Shown piece by piece: positions 1-11,333 of a stretch of 64,000 nt of DNA. The first letter of the stretch is position 1; each line of letters starts with the position of its first letter. This DNA comes from Siphonodentalium dalli (lineage: Eukaryota > Mollusca > Scaphopoda > Gadilida > Siphonodentaliidae): NCBI GenBank assembly GCA_032622095.1, contig CP136067.1, forward strand, positions 42,761,549-42,825,548, in the 5' to 3' direction. The translations under genes were made by a program, and so were the position numbers. A model generated the notes under the pieces. That model saw only the letters and a list, made by a program, of their open reading frames with translations, made no database searches and had not been told where the DNA came from.

Positions 1-64
1 CCATAGAATGACCCAGAGCAACCAACAAATTGGTGATAAAACTGATATATGCAAGAAAGATATA

Positions 65-746
65 ATTATACTTCCATATTTTAATATGGGAGTATATTGT
101 ATTTCTGTTGACCCAGTTTTCCGTTTAATTGCAAGTATTCCGAAACTAATGGCACTAGGAACGCGAAATTTCTTGGAAAAGTAGGCAACTAAGAGGTACT
201 TAAAATGTACGCCTCAGAATTTCGTTACACCTTTTCTTTGCAGAGTTATCGCCCTTTTACGTTTCTCCATTTTTCTCTATTATTATTCTTATTATTATTC
301 TTCATACATAGTTTGGTACGACTAATCTCAGGAACCGCTAAATGTAGAATGCTGAAATTTTCTGTGGCTGTACAACTCCCACGGGAATCGGCAGTTGAGG
401 CATTGCGAGTTTTGTCCGTGCCCGATTTATGGAGTTATGGCCCTTAAACCGGCCTCTCACATTTATCGACAATTGTAGAGTATATCTGGAAAGCATTGAG
501 GCAGCGGAACCGGACAAATTTTATGATACAGAGCAACTTAAATGTAGTTCAGTTCCACAAAATGGACGTTGTCCGATATTACCCGGGGAGTGGGGGACGG
601 GTGTTCAAAGTTGTGAAAAATAAAGTCTCTTCGATTGCGACCAAACTTACATGTCATAGTCTACATTTTACACCGATAACGATGCTGTGAACATTTTGTA
701 AATCGGTTGAAAATTGACATAGTTACCGACCCCTGAATGTCCAAAA
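65..746. repeat. Recent direct repeat, copy 1
   Basis: This 682-bp block reappears at 1276-1957 at a constant offset of 1211 bp. I see no insertions or deletions between the copies and only a few substitutions, for example near 686, 712 and 732. It holds short open frames, none resembling a known protein. A 529-bp unrelated spacer separates the copies, so this could be a segmental duplication or a pair of LTR-like ends of a non-autonomous element. Canonical TG..CA ends are not obvious. Confidence 0.9.
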
Positions 747-1275
747 ATCCTTGTGTCCACAACTCCTCCCAGACCGATGCTCGGACAAAGGTTGTTGTTA
801 TCAATTAACGAATGGTATGCACGAATGAGCAGGCACGCGAAATTTGGGCATCATCGGGCAAAAATTGGCTAGATGCATGCAGATTGAAATGCTGAAATTT
901 GAAACTTATACAAGTTTAGAACCCTTTAACGCAGATAAATGGGGTTGGTGTCATTCGACGGGGATTATCGAGGCGAATACAATGATGTCAGATTGAAAAT
1001 AATATTTCGGCGAATAGCTGAGATATGGTCATTTTTTCGAAGTTATATGTGGATATTCACACGCAAATATACCTATCGTGTAGATCTCACGAAGACGAAC
1101 TCAATGACACCGGTCGCAACACTCTAGCTTAAACACCGACTGAGATAGAGAGGTTTTATCACCAAGTCACCTATTGTCGCGGTAATGGCATTTTCGCATA
1201 GAAATGGCTCTACTGAACTCAGAAATGCCAATATTACTTATGATAACCATCACAAACAATTTTAGCAGGTATATT
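747..1275. other. Spacer between direct repeats, no gene seen
   Basis: This is unique sequence between the two 682-bp copies. The longest open frame (939-1127) has no recognisable motif. If the flanking copies are LTR-like, this would be the internal region, but I see no primer-binding site or coding domain. Confidence 0.5.
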
Positions 1276-1957
1276 ATTATACTTCCATATTTTAATATGG
1301 GAGTATATTGTATTTCTGTTGACCCAGTTTTCCGTTTAATTGCAAGTATTCCGAAACTAATGGCACTAGGAACGCGAAATTTCTTGGAAAAGTAGGCAAC
1401 TAAGAGGTACTTAAAATGTACGCCTCAGAATTTCGTTACACCTTTTCTTTGCAGAGTTATCGCCCTTTTACGTTTCTCCATTTTTCTCTATTATTATTCT
1501 TATTATTATTCTTCATACATAGTTTGGTACGACTAATCTCAGGAACCGCTAAATGTAGAATGCTGAAATTTTCTGTGGCTGTACAACTCCCACGGGAATC
1601 GGCAGTTGAGGCATTGCGAGTTTTGTCCGTGCCCGATTTATGGAGTTATGGCCCTTAAACCGGCCTCTCACATTTATCGACAATTGTAGAGTATATCTGG
1701 AAAGCATTGAGGCAGCGGAACCGGACAAATTTTATGATACAGAGCAACTTAAATGTAGTTCAGTTCCACAAAATGGACGTTGTCCGATATTACCCGGGGA
1801 GTGGGGGACGGGTGTTCAAAGTTGTGAAAAATAAAGTCTCTTCGATTGCGACCAAACTTACATGTCATAGTCTACATTTTACACCGATAACGATGCCGTG
1901 AACATTTTGTAAATCGGTTGAAAATTGACAGAGTTACCGACATCTGAATGTCCAAAA
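1276..1957. repeat. Recent direct repeat, copy 2
   Basis: Second copy of the block at 65-746, in the same orientation. Similarity starts abruptly just before the palindromic segment CTTCCATATTTTAATATGGG and stops after CCAAAA near 1957. The near identity without indels implies a young duplication or gene conversion. Confidence 0.9.
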
Positions 1958-2284
1958 TAATAAATTTCTCTCCCTAATGGAGGAAAATGGCTGTTGGAGG
2001 AGCGGGAGCGCAGGAGAGGTTGAGACCAGGCCCGGAAAAGCGGTGGGACCATGCCAGGGTTGTGAGACCAGACCGGATGGTGGGACCAAGCAGACCGGTG
2101 GCGGATGTAAACGGCAGATTTAGCAAAAAAAAAACAAAAAAAAACAAGTCCAGCGCTGTCAATTTTTTATTGCATGCTCCGAATGGGAAGAGTGACGCGG
2201 ACCCGAATATACCACTTGTTAGTTTTTAGGCCGGACCGTTACCGGCCTACGACCGGGACAAAACATTATCTATTTATAGCATCA
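1958..2284. other. GC-rich island with GGACC/GACCGG motifs, no gene
   Basis: This stretch is clearly richer in G and C than its surroundings, with repeated GACC/GGACC words and an A-rich tract near 2127-2145. Open frames on both strands overlap here but are low-complexity and lack a domain signature. It may be the edge of a transposable element. Confidence 0.4.
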
Positions 2285-2965
2285 AATCTAAATGGGCTAA
2301 TTATTGAGCAAGATTAATAAGGTAAAAGATACGGTGGTATCCATTAGTTACGATTCGAAAGTTTGACCTATCTAGTATTAAAGCAACCTGTCCAAAAGCG
2401 ACCCAGCTTCAGGTGGGTTCAAACTTTTGACAAATTTTAACGAAAATTAAAGGGGGGAAATTTTTCAATAAATCAGATATCAAGATAAAAAAAATTTGAT
2501 GAGTGGATGTGATAGCTAATAATCAGGCGCAACTTAGTCATGTCTGCTTCAATCGCCCTAAAGCCAAACGTTTACTCTTGGCGAGGCTTTATAAGGTAAA
2601 GGAGAATAGTTAAGTGCTGTATCACTAAGCTATTTTTCCCGCCAAATCCAAACGGGCTCATGAAAGAGGGAGCTAATGCACGAGCATATATTTAGATATA
2701 CCTTAGATAATATACCAAACTTTGAGCAAAAAACTAAAAAAGCAAGCTGCCCGACGGAGAGCTCACATTCGGGTGGGTTAAAGTTGCTAAATTTTACCGA
2801 AAACTAAAGGTGGAAAAAATGCTCCAAAAATCAAACATGGGGATATAATTTTTTTTTTCATGTGTGGATGTTATTAGGAGTATCAATGCGCAACTTGCGA
2901 GCGATTTCCTGAGTTTTAGAGCAAACGGTTTACTCATGGGGACGCTATATGTCGTAAAACGTACG
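2285..2965. repeat. Diverged tandem duplication, about 340-bp unit
   Basis: The halves 2285-2640 and 2641-2965 align with many differences. Shared landmarks in order are a CCAAAnCnnAA-GGGCT start, GGTGGGTT, AAATTTTA-CGAAAA-TAAAGG, GTGGATGT and GCGCAACTT. It is much older than the duplication at 65-1957. No coding potential is recognised. Confidence 0.65.
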
Positions 2966-4089
2966 TACCTCGAACTTAATTGTATCTTGTATGTCAGCCT
3001 GGAACCATATTTACCGTTTATATCAATAAAAATAGTATGACTATTAGTGCACTCAATTGTTTTGTCTGCATTGTGATACAAAAAATTACAAAGTCTGTAA
3101 TTTGGCATAGGTGTCCATCTTGTTGCATTTACAGAAATGAAGCAGTCTCCGGACATAGTTCAGAAGTATAGGGGCAATCACATGCTACTATTTTGTCATG
3201 TAAAATGAATTTTCCCAGATATAACGTGACGTCAAACATCCACTGGGAAACAGTACTTGTGTACAAAGTACCAGAGAAACACAGTACCTGAGACTTTAGT
3301 CAACTACGGATGACAGCAGAAACAAACAAACGAACAAACATGTGTACATGACGAAAATCAAAACATAAAAGTAGCATCAACCCGAGAAATAGGAAGAGAA
3401 AAGAAGGAATAGTGAGTGGTAAAGCGCAATACATGTGAAACGAGAATCATTGCAAACTTTAAGTATATGGAAGTATACAAATTTCCCACCGGGAATTCGA
3501 AAAGCCGCTAGTTATATATATTTTTATGAAATAAGTTTAATTATTCACCAAACAATAAATATATCATAGATATAAACGATCTAGTTTGATGCCAACAAAA
3601 TGGGAATGACAATTATGTGTCCCCAGGGAGCAGTATTAAAAAAATATCTCCCCGATAAGAAATTCTCCAATCAGTCGGAGTACAATGTTTAGTGATAGTC
3701 GCCATTCATTTCCCTGGCCGCCGTAGCTTCCTACTGCGCATGTCTTTTTTTGCTCAAATACACTCAACAATACGCCATATGGTATGGTATGAGTAAATTC
3801 CGCCGTTGACTTGTCGGCGCACCCCCATCAGATGGGGTAGAATCCTACAATGTACTATATTATACAAACACATGTTTTTATATCGTAACGTCACCCTCTA
3901 CAGTAGACCTGAAATCAGCCTTTGACCTGCGCACAGTGGACCTCAAACTCGGATGAGCCTTTGATCTGTGTTGCCGCACATGTAAGCGTACCCGCCGACG
4001 TTGCTACAATGTACTATATATACACACAGTTATGTAGATTGAAGAGAGATAACTCTATTACGCCATCACCTGAAATGTCTATCAACTTC
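2966..4089. other. Intergenic DNA, no gene recognised
   Basis: AT-rich unique sequence. A short motif, CTACAATGTACTATAT, occurs twice (near 3845 and 4004), suggesting a small diverged repeat. I see no exon-like frame bounded by splice sites. Confidence 0.4.
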
Positions 4090-4403
4090 ACGCCCCGAAG
4101 GGAGGAATTTAGACAGGAATTTTGCCATTAACCTGTGGATCGTTGCCCACAGTAGGGTTCTTTAACGTGCACACATGGTTGTACATGGCGTGATCAAACC
4201 AGTGTCATCCCTGTACATGACACCGGGCGGGAGAGGATTACCGCTTAACGACACCTCAGCGAGGAATACACAGTACTTTATATAGGCACGCTCAGAACTC
4301 CCGACTTTTGTTTTGTCGAGGATCGAGGTGAATCGATCCGGGGTCCAAGCGAAACCTCTGGCCAGTAGTCGAACACGCTAACCACTCGGCCATCACACTC
4401 CCA
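4090..4403 (-). mobile_element. tRNA-derived SINE with conserved core
   Basis: Read on the minus strand, the element begins near 4403 with a tRNA-like head. The A-box-like sequence TGGCCGAGTGGTTAGCG matches type II (Leu/Ser-like) tRNAs, and a B-box-like GGATCGATTCACC lies near 4325-4340. Downstream are CGGTAATCCTCTCCCGCCCG and GTGCACGTTAAAGAACCC, which resemble the conserved central domains of molluscan and other metazoan SINEs. It would be transcribed by RNA polymerase III and mobilised by a LINE. The low-coordinate boundary is approximate. It is not a functional tRNA gene, because the cloverleaf is not maintained. Confidence 0.75.
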
Positions 4404-4716
4404 TGAACACACTCCCATATCAACACAAACACGTGCTTCCGGTCAGCAAAGAGGAACGATAACTCGTGATCTTCCGGTCGTAATTTGACTTACCGTTTGA
4501 AGAGTGGCGATGTCGCTTTGTGAAAAATATATAAATATATCAAAGATATCATTTATCTCGTGAGGTGAATCAGATAAAATGGAACCACGCATATATAGTT
4601 TGGTTATCAGTGTGGTCGGTCGGTTTATTAGATTGATTTTTTTATTTAAAACCAATAAAATGAACTTGGGTCGAGGGGTTTTGAAGACGGTCGGTCGGGT
4701 TACGGGAAACACGCAT

Positions 4717-6025
4717 TCATTTTGTTTTGGCCTTACAATCTCTCTGGATCGTCCGATAGTTGGTCCAGATATTGGTCTTCTTTGCTTGATTGTACAGTCG
4801 TCGTTTCTTCCTGAGTAGTTTTCTGATCTTATGGTTCACCCATATTGTGTTTCGGTGATATGAGCTTCGATGGTATATGTTGGTCCATAGCTCCAAGGAT
4901 CCCGTTCTTTATGTGTTTCCACATGTCCTCTATGGTGGCGTTCTTTATCGTTCGTAATCCTTCTCCCATTATTTGCAGGTCCAGTCCTAGTTGCGTCCAT
5001 TCAGCCTTTTCGTACAGATAGCACTTTCTTGGTTTTGAATGTTGGTATCTGGGTTTAATGTCTATATCGGTGATGACGATTGAGTGGTCTGATATGCCTG
5101 GTATGCTGTTAGATGACTTAACCAGTGAAGCGTTGTTGGTGAAGACCAGGTCCAGCAAGTTTTTCTCACGAGTTGGTTGTTCGTGGATTTGCTTCAGTCC
5201 TTTATCTGACATGATGTCAAGTAACTGGGTTTGCACCTTCTTGTCTTGTGCTCCCTTGTTTACTACTGTCTTGTTCCAGTCTATATCCGGGCAGTTAAAG
5301 TCACCGCAGAGTATGCTTTGTTTTTGTTTTCCGGATGTGGCTATATTGATGGATTTTTCCAGCTCTGTGGTGTGATGGTTATCTCTTTTAGGCATGTAGT
5401 ATGCTCCGACTAGGATATCCTGGCTTGATGCCAATTTTACTTTCACCCAGTTGATCTCGCTATCTGTCACCAAGTGGGATTGCTCGGTTGAAATTAAGCT
5501 TTTGTGGACAAGGATGAAGACTCCTCCTCCTGTCGATTCTCTGTCATTTCTGTAACATTGGTAGTTTTCAGGGAAAATTTCACTGGATTTGATGTGATCC
5601 GATGATGGGTTTTTCCCCGGCTTGACTCCTTTTAGCCATGACTCAGTGCCGATCACTATGTCTGGTTTGATGTATTCCAATGATACTTCTAGTTCGGCAC
5701 GCTTGTCACGTATACTGCGACAGTTCTCTGTCATTATTCTCAGGTTCCTTTTTGGTCTTAATTTGTATGGACCAGTGCCAGTACTATCTGATGTTGATGT
5801 TGTGGTGTTCTTTGTACTGTTCGAGCTGTTTTTTGGAACTGGTGTACTTGCCTCCATGGGTTTGAAGGCCAAGTCTGATGATACTGAGTCGATCGTGGAG
5901 TCTAGGTTAAGATGTTCATATATGTTGGAATCGGCCTCATAAGAGTGGAAGGTGAAGCTATCCACATTCATGCTTTCACATTTGCAGCAAATCCATGATA
6001 CGCTCTTTCTATGCAGGTTGGCATC
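4717..6025 (-). pseudogene. LINE ORF2: PHD-finger end and AP-type endonuclease
   Basis: The frame opens after a stop at 6026-6028. It shows W-I-C-C-K-C, the last cysteine pair of a PHD-like finger, then an exonuclease-endonuclease-phosphatase domain. Visible catalytic signatures are TENCRS (Asn), GTESWL (metal-binding Glu), GDFNCPDIDW (Asp/Asn) and GISDHS (terminal Asp-His). This enzyme nicks target DNA for target-primed reverse transcription. The main frame stops at 4829-4831. The family-like basic continuation (KLLRKKRRLYNQAKKT) is in another frame down to a stop at 4717-4719, showing a frameshift near 4850. No reverse transcriptase follows. Confidence 0.85.
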
Positions 6026-6061
6026 TCAAGCAATGATCGATGGTACCATATGCTACATTCA

Positions 6062-6370
6062 TCACATCAAACTCCTTGTTGGTTCCATGATACCAAACAT
6101 TGACAGTAGCCGCATGAGAATGTCTTCAAGCCCTGGTCCGGGGTTTGGTTCTATGTCTCCTGCGAGTATCAATGTCAGGATGAATATGGCTTTCGATGTG
6201 TTCTTCTCTATTGGCCATGTGATGGGTCCTCTGTGTGTTGGCGATAGTCGATGGTTGAGTAGGTTTTCTGATAACTGTTGGTGGTACCATGATTTTTGGT
6301 TATCAGAGGTTTGAAGGGGTAGGTGGTCAGAGATAGTAAGATGAATGACTGTAGTAGCAGTCTGTAACAC
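6062..6370 (-). pseudogene. LINE ORF2 N-terminus with 2A-like NPGP motif
   Basis: The frame contains a hydrophobic stretch followed by AGDIEPNPGP, a match to the 2A consensus D-x-E-x-NPGP. The motif DIEPNPGP is encoded at 6134-6157. 2A sequences make the ribosome skip a peptide bond between the final Gly and Pro. APE-type LINEs of several invertebrates carry them near the ORF2 start, where the N-terminal piece can also act as a signal sequence. About 24 residues after NPGP the frame hits stops. The downstream endonuclease lies in the same frame, so this is the 5' part of one damaged ORF2. Confidence 0.8.
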
Positions 6371-6575
6371 AGGTCTGTATTTGTTCGGTTCGGGTTCATT
6401 CGGTGTAGCTTGGGGGCAAGTCCATGCTTTCCGAATGAACGCGGTGGCATGTTGCTTCTCTTTTTGTGGCTGATGATAGACTTCTACTCAGTATAGCTTT
6501 GTGACAAGTCCATGCTGCCTGAGTAGTAGTCTATCAGAGTGGAGTAGAAGTAGTAGAGTTTAGTATTACCTGGTA

Positions 6576-7307
6576 TTAAGAGTCCCAACAGTCTCTTTCA
6601 CTTTGGTCTGTTAGGCGTCGAAGCCAGGCTTTCGCAAGTAATTTGTCGGGGTGGATGCCGTCTGAGTATAACGAATAGTTATAGTAGCATTGAATCACCT
6701 TCTTGCCTTTGTTGGTAGATCTGACATAGATGTCGTTGGAGAATTTTGGTGAGTATGTCCTGTTCCCCGTATTCAGTATCTGTATCTCTTGGTTCAGGTT
6801 CTTAACTAGGGAGATAAGTCTGTTATCTTCCTCATCAAACAAGTCTGGGTTGTTGTGCCCTCTCGACTTGTTGAATAGTTTGATGGAATATGCAGGAACC
6901 TCCAAGATGGTTACTTTACACTCTGGGAATGAGATGATAAGATCTATATTTGTCGTTAGCTTCTTTAGTATTTCTGGAATTCGTTGAAGCTCTGCCTTTG
7001 GATGTAACTGTGTGAACTTGCCTTTTTTGTCAGTCAGATCACAGGTTCCTAGCCATATATAAAACCAGACTTTGTTGTTATAATGGCTGGCTATAGTATT
7101 GATGTGGGTCTTTAGCCGGTCAATGGCATTGTCTGTTCTGTAACCGGATGTTGATTTCCAGACTATTGATTTTTCAGAGCGGGACGAAATCTGATTTTGT
7201 AGATAGAGTCCTTTGCTGTCTGAAATAATGTAGGCTGTTCTAGTTTGAAGACTTCCATTGTTGGTATGTTGGCTTTTGATGTATTTTCTCAGTTTCTGTT
7301 GAGACAT
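6576..7307 (-). CDS. LINE ORF1 protein with SGNH-esterase domain
   Basis: This is an uninterrupted frame of 243 codons. Motifs fit the SGNH hydrolase (esterase) fold found in ORF1 of CR1-type LINEs: a nucleophile-like ISDSKG near residues 28-33, WLGTCDL near 84-90 in the position of the Gly/Asn blocks, and a C-terminal DGIHPD near 220-225 supplying the Asp-x-x-His pair. The N-terminus is basic. In such elements ORF1p is thought to act as an RNA-binding chaperone, and the esterase may interact with lipids. The frame is intact although ORF2 is broken. The start is the first Met of the open frame. Confidence 0.8.
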   Translation of the reverse strand: MSQQKLRKYIKSQHTNNGSLQTRTAYIISDSKGLYLQNQISSRSEKSIVWKSTSGYRTDNAIDRLKTHINTIASHYNNKVWFYIWLGTCDLTDKKGKFTQLHPKAELQRIPEILKKLTTNIDLIISFPECKVTILEVPAYSIKLFNKSRGHNNPDLFDEEDNRLISLVKNLNQEIQILNTGNRTYSPKFSNDIYVRSTNKGKKVIQCYYNYSLYSDGIHPDKLLAKAWLRRLTDQSERDCWDS

Positions 7308-7310
7308 TTA

Positions 7311-8662
7311 GCCAAAGAAGCCGGTCAGTTGTTTACGTTGGCAACCAAGATGGCGTCGCCGGTAGCAATGGGGGTCGGCCCACTTACCTGTTTTATATTG
7401 ACACATAAAATACACTATAAACACAATTTTAAGAATGTACAAAGTTCTACAAATGGTCTTGGTGTAATAAATAATCAGATTGCTGTTTCTGATTTGAAGA
7501 TCTATGGTGTTTGGTGGTGAAATTTCACTTATTTTGTCATATTTTTGCGGACGAATTTGTTTTCGTTGTTGTCACTTCCGCGCATGCGCTCCTCCACAGG
7601 GGTTTGACAATATAAAGAATAGGGTAGAAACTACAGGATTAGCGATTTACGTCATATCACAGTCCCTAGGAATCACTGTTAGTTAAATATAATAATATTT
7701 GGAAACGGGCTAGTTGGTGGACCCAACTATTCAAACAGAGCTAGACGCTCTTGAATAGTTGGGAAGCCGTACCTCTATTCACTAACTCCGTAGGCTTTTA
7801 CATTATTATGAATTTTTTTCCCACTTATAACAGGCAAATACAAACATTGCATATCAATTTTGTTGAAGACTAATCTATTCTGAGTCAGTATCAACAAGTT
7901 ACCCGACGAAAAAAAATCAAAATGTGACATTTGTAGCTGTTTGAAAAATACGTGGCTTGCCGAAGCGCTAGCTTGGGAAAAATAGCCGCTCATTTCAATC
8001 ACCAAAATCACATGTAACTAGATGGTTTTGTCTGCTACCATTCAGTAATATTGTCAAGCGATAGTGACAGATTACGAAGTCATGTGCACAATACCTGCCT
8101 CTCGAAATATAATCAGAACTTTGAGAGAAATCCGAGACCGTTAATTTGTCAACATTTAAAACTTGAACTGTAGTAAATTGACGGAACGGAAAAGCGGAAC
8201 GAACTTAACTATATATATATATATATTGTTGTCTCCAAACTCACTCATCGTGGTATCCATTGTTGTTATATGTGCTTTTAAATCTATTTGAATCGAAAAA
8301 AAAAAAACTCATAACAAACAAGAACATGTTATAGCCGGAATCCCATTATGTTCGTTTATGTTCGTTCCGTCTCCGATTCCCGTTTCCTATTTTCACGGCT
8401 TTTTGCAAATACAAAATAGTTGAATGTTCGAGGCGGTAGAAATACGCTCTCGATTTATGTGAAGAATGACACGACTAACATCTGAAACATGCATTGACAC
8501 CACACTAGAAATGTACTAGAAGCTCTGATCTACAAGTATGTGGCAGTTTTGGATGTTAAATAATATTTTTTAGTGTGTGTTATCGCTTGTGAAAAGTTGA
8601 CTAAATGTCCATACATTGTTGACGGAGTACTGATTTCAATGATATACCGGCCTGACTAGAAA
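7311..8662. other. Intergenic DNA, no gene recognised
   Basis: Mostly AT-rich unique sequence. Notable items are an imperfect hairpin at about 7720-7762 (CCCAACTATTCAA pairing with TTGAATAGTTGGG) and a short (AT)n run at 8211-8226. The open frames here are short and lack domain motifs. Confidence 0.45.
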
Positions 8663-9337
8663 CGGGCCAGCTCGTCCCAGGGCGAACTCGGTCCAGTCAA
8701 CCTGGGCAAGCTCGTCCCAAGCCAGCTCACCCCGGGTTGGCTCGGCCCAAGGGATGATGTCTTCTTTGAGATTAAAGTTGTAGGGAGATAGATTGGATAG
8801 TTAGGTTGTGATAATTTATTTGGCAGGATCCCTCCCCTAAAACCCACTTGGGAAATGTTTATGAGTATCATGAAATGGTGTGACATTTACATGAAATGAT
8901 CGGATTACTGACTTCAGCGGACAATGGATCTGTGTATAATCCCCGCTGAAGTCAGGCTCGTGCATCACCACCAGGCACAGGGACGCCGTTGACACCCCGG
9001 GTGTTCCTGTCGTCGTCGAGGACAGCGGAGACGTGGACGCCGATGTCACTGGTCACCCCGGAAATTGTTATTTATGAATTCACTGGTTTCTCGTTCAAAC
9101 CGTCTAATGTCATTACTGGATATTATCTTTGTAAACAAACGTACCTAAAGTAGTCCAAATGTCAAAATTGATGGACAAAACTCGGAAATATATCATCATC
9201 TGAACTTAAGAAATTAATGTCTAAATATATATTAACTTTACACAAATTTAATTCCCTGGCCAGCTCGGCCATAAAAGATAGACCAGCTCGCCCCAAAAAC
9301 TGCCTGGACCGAGTTGGCCCTGGGACGAGCTGGCCCG
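8663..9337. mobile_element. Non-autonomous DNA transposon with perfect 20-bp TIRs
   Basis: The ends are exact inverted copies: CGGGCCAGCTCGTCCCAGGG at 8663-8682 and its complement at 9318-9337. Further GCTCG-CCC / GAGCTGG words recur in the outer 100 bp of both ends, as subterminal repeats do in hAT- and CACTA-like elements. No transposase is encoded. I could not find a convincing target-site duplication, so the superfamily is unassigned. Confidence 0.75.
8906..8956. repeat. Hairpin inside the 8.7-9.3 kb transposon
   Basis: ACTGACTTCAGCGG (from about 8906) and CCGCTGAAGTCAG (ending about 8955) are complementary and separated by a short loop. The hairpin lies near the middle of the non-autonomous element. 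Confidence 0.6.
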
Positions 9338-10200
9338 GATCCATAATATTTAATAATAATAAATCAATATACTATATTATATTATTATACTATATAAAGA
9401 CCAGTTGGGTAAGTAAAAATTTTGTGATCTGGATTTTCATTGGCAGATGATTTGAACGAAATTACAGAGTACAAATTTTTATGCCACACACACATTCGCC
9501 CCTTCTGAGTTTATATCATCATATTCCGTATTTTTTTCTTGAAACGCTGGTGTATTCAGATTGTTTCTATCTTTCCCCACTTAGGAGAAAATAACTGTTA
9601 GTTACTCGAATATTCTTTCAGGTGAAAGATCTGGGATTCTTCAGCATTTTGGAGAAAAACATTCAATCTATAAATACTTCGTTCACGAATTGCCAACTGG
9701 TGATAATCCGAAAAATAGGGGTTACAGATGCGAGTAAACAGACATTGGATGTGTAGAAACTGGCTCTACTATTACACTACTAACTACAAAATTTCACTCC
9801 TTCGCATAACTAGATGATGTAGGAATGACCATCTCAAACTAATATATATATATTTTTTCAAGTAGGGGGTGATTGGTACCTTGAGATATGAAAGTATATT
9901 TTTGGGCCGGTGTCAGAAAATTTGTTCCAGCTCCCCGCATGTCAGCGGAGCGATGGGAGATAACTCGCGCTGGAGTTTGATTGCGAATTTTAATTAAGGA
10001 ATGTGTAATAGGGAACCGGATTGATAACTTCCTGTTTTGTAGAAAATACGTCACTGAATTTTAGCCGGCTCTTCACAAAAAATATTGTTTGTCAGGGCAA
10101 AATTACGACAAGGAGAAGAGGGGAAATAAGAATATATGGGTATCGCCATATAATTCTCGGACTTCAGTGTTTGCGCTGGAACGAAAAATCTTGTCTCCAA
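9338..10200. other. Intergenic DNA, no gene recognised
   Basis: AT-rich sequence with short TA runs (about 9841-9855). No splice-bounded coding segment or repeat with clear ends was identified. Confidence 0.4.
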
Positions 10201-10290
10201 AAGTTTAGCCAAATAAAAATTTTAATAGCCAAATGAAAAACACTTTGGCCAAATGGTTTTTGGCCAAATTAAAAAAAACTTTGGCCAAAT
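10201..10290. repeat. Short array of TTGGCCAAAT words
   Basis: TTGGCCAAAT or a close variant occurs several times within 90 bp, interspersed with A-rich spacers. The core TTTGGCCAAA is itself palindromic. The origin could be a decayed minisatellite. Confidence 0.55.
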
Positions 10291-11333
10291 TAAATCCTCA
10301 TTTTCTGGGCGGTTCACAATTAATGACTAAAATATTTGTTTTAAACTGTATTTGGTACTCAGAATAAAAACATAATTAAAACAACACAAAAACAACTTTA
10401 AAAACAATATTATACGAACATAGGTATCACACAGGCAGATCAATTTATAAAATATTAATATAGAATACGGTGGGATTTCACATCGGACCATACGCAAAAA
10501 GCCCGGTGAAAATCACTATATATAATTATAATCACACAAATCCACTAAACCAATTGTAATAACTCTTATGTCGATGACACCATGATGGTCGCTAACTTTT
10601 GCTTATTATAGTAAGGCGATAACTGTTGAATATCTATTGTATTCAAACCTTTTATGGTGTGAAGCCAGGTTATTAGACGGGTCGCAGTTTATGACACATT
10701 ATGTAACCATTGAGTTAAGAACTGCTCGTCTGTAAGGAACCAAGCATTTAGGTAATTTATCTTACAGACTGCCTAATCAACAAAAAATTACATAACCAGT
10801 ATACAGCTTAAGCATTTTGACGATTAGGCTGGTTAAATGTTAGAGCTTACCTTTTGCTGTCTCGTGAAGTTTGATTATGTGCAGTTTCAATGTTGTGCAG
10901 CCAGCCACAAAAAGGTTACTTATGCCAGCTTGAATGCACACACAACAGAACATCACACCCTTCTTATTGTCATACGTCAACCAAGGTCTGTTCACCGTCC
11001 ACACGTCTCTAAAAAGCACGTTTCGTCAACGGAGAGCCCAATGTCTGAACAACAGAAGTCTTTTTAGCCGTCAGTAAACTAATGTCATTCGGTCTCGTCA
11101 TATTTAGCAGTGCTTCGTCAGGTTTGTTCGTCTGTTTAGTAACTTCCTCACATCTACTATCGTCATGTCGTATGTCCGTTAGAGGACACTCAGTCTGTGG
11201 TATAGAAGGCAATGTCTGTCTTTGTTCAAAAAAGTCAGTTTTTTTGTCTTCGCCGGGCGTTCTGATGTGGCATTCGGTAGCTTGTGTTTGTTACTCATTG
11301 TAGAAATTGTGAATGATGGATACTATTCCGATC
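10291..11333. other. Intergenic DNA, no gene recognised
   Basis: AT-rich sequence without identifiable exons. A 232-bp open frame at 11082-11303 reads through on the plus strand, but it has no domain signature and no splice context. Confidence 0.4.

Larger units (their letters stand above)
4717..7310 (-). mobile_element. CR1-like non-LTR retrotransposon (LINE), truncated and decayed
   Basis: In minus-strand order this element holds an ORF1 with an SGNH-type esterase domain, a hydrophobic segment ending in a 2A-like NPGP motif, the end of a PHD-like zinc finger, and an apurinic-type endonuclease. This order is typical of CR1/L2-group elements. Breaks: several in-frame stops between the 2A motif and the zinc finger (6026-6064), a frameshift near 4850 just after the endonuclease, and no reverse transcriptase at all. 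It cannot move on its own. Protein-level decay is modest, so it is not ancient. Confidence 0.85.

Noticed and set aside
205-447. Repeated 80-codon open frame with a hydrophobic start (also at 1416-1658)
   Set aside because: It is duplicated only because the DNA block is duplicated. It overlaps two other frames of similar length and shows no domain or splice context.
4381-4403. Possible tRNA gene
   Set aside because: A and B boxes are present, but the sequence continues into a SINE body and the cloverleaf pairing is not kept.
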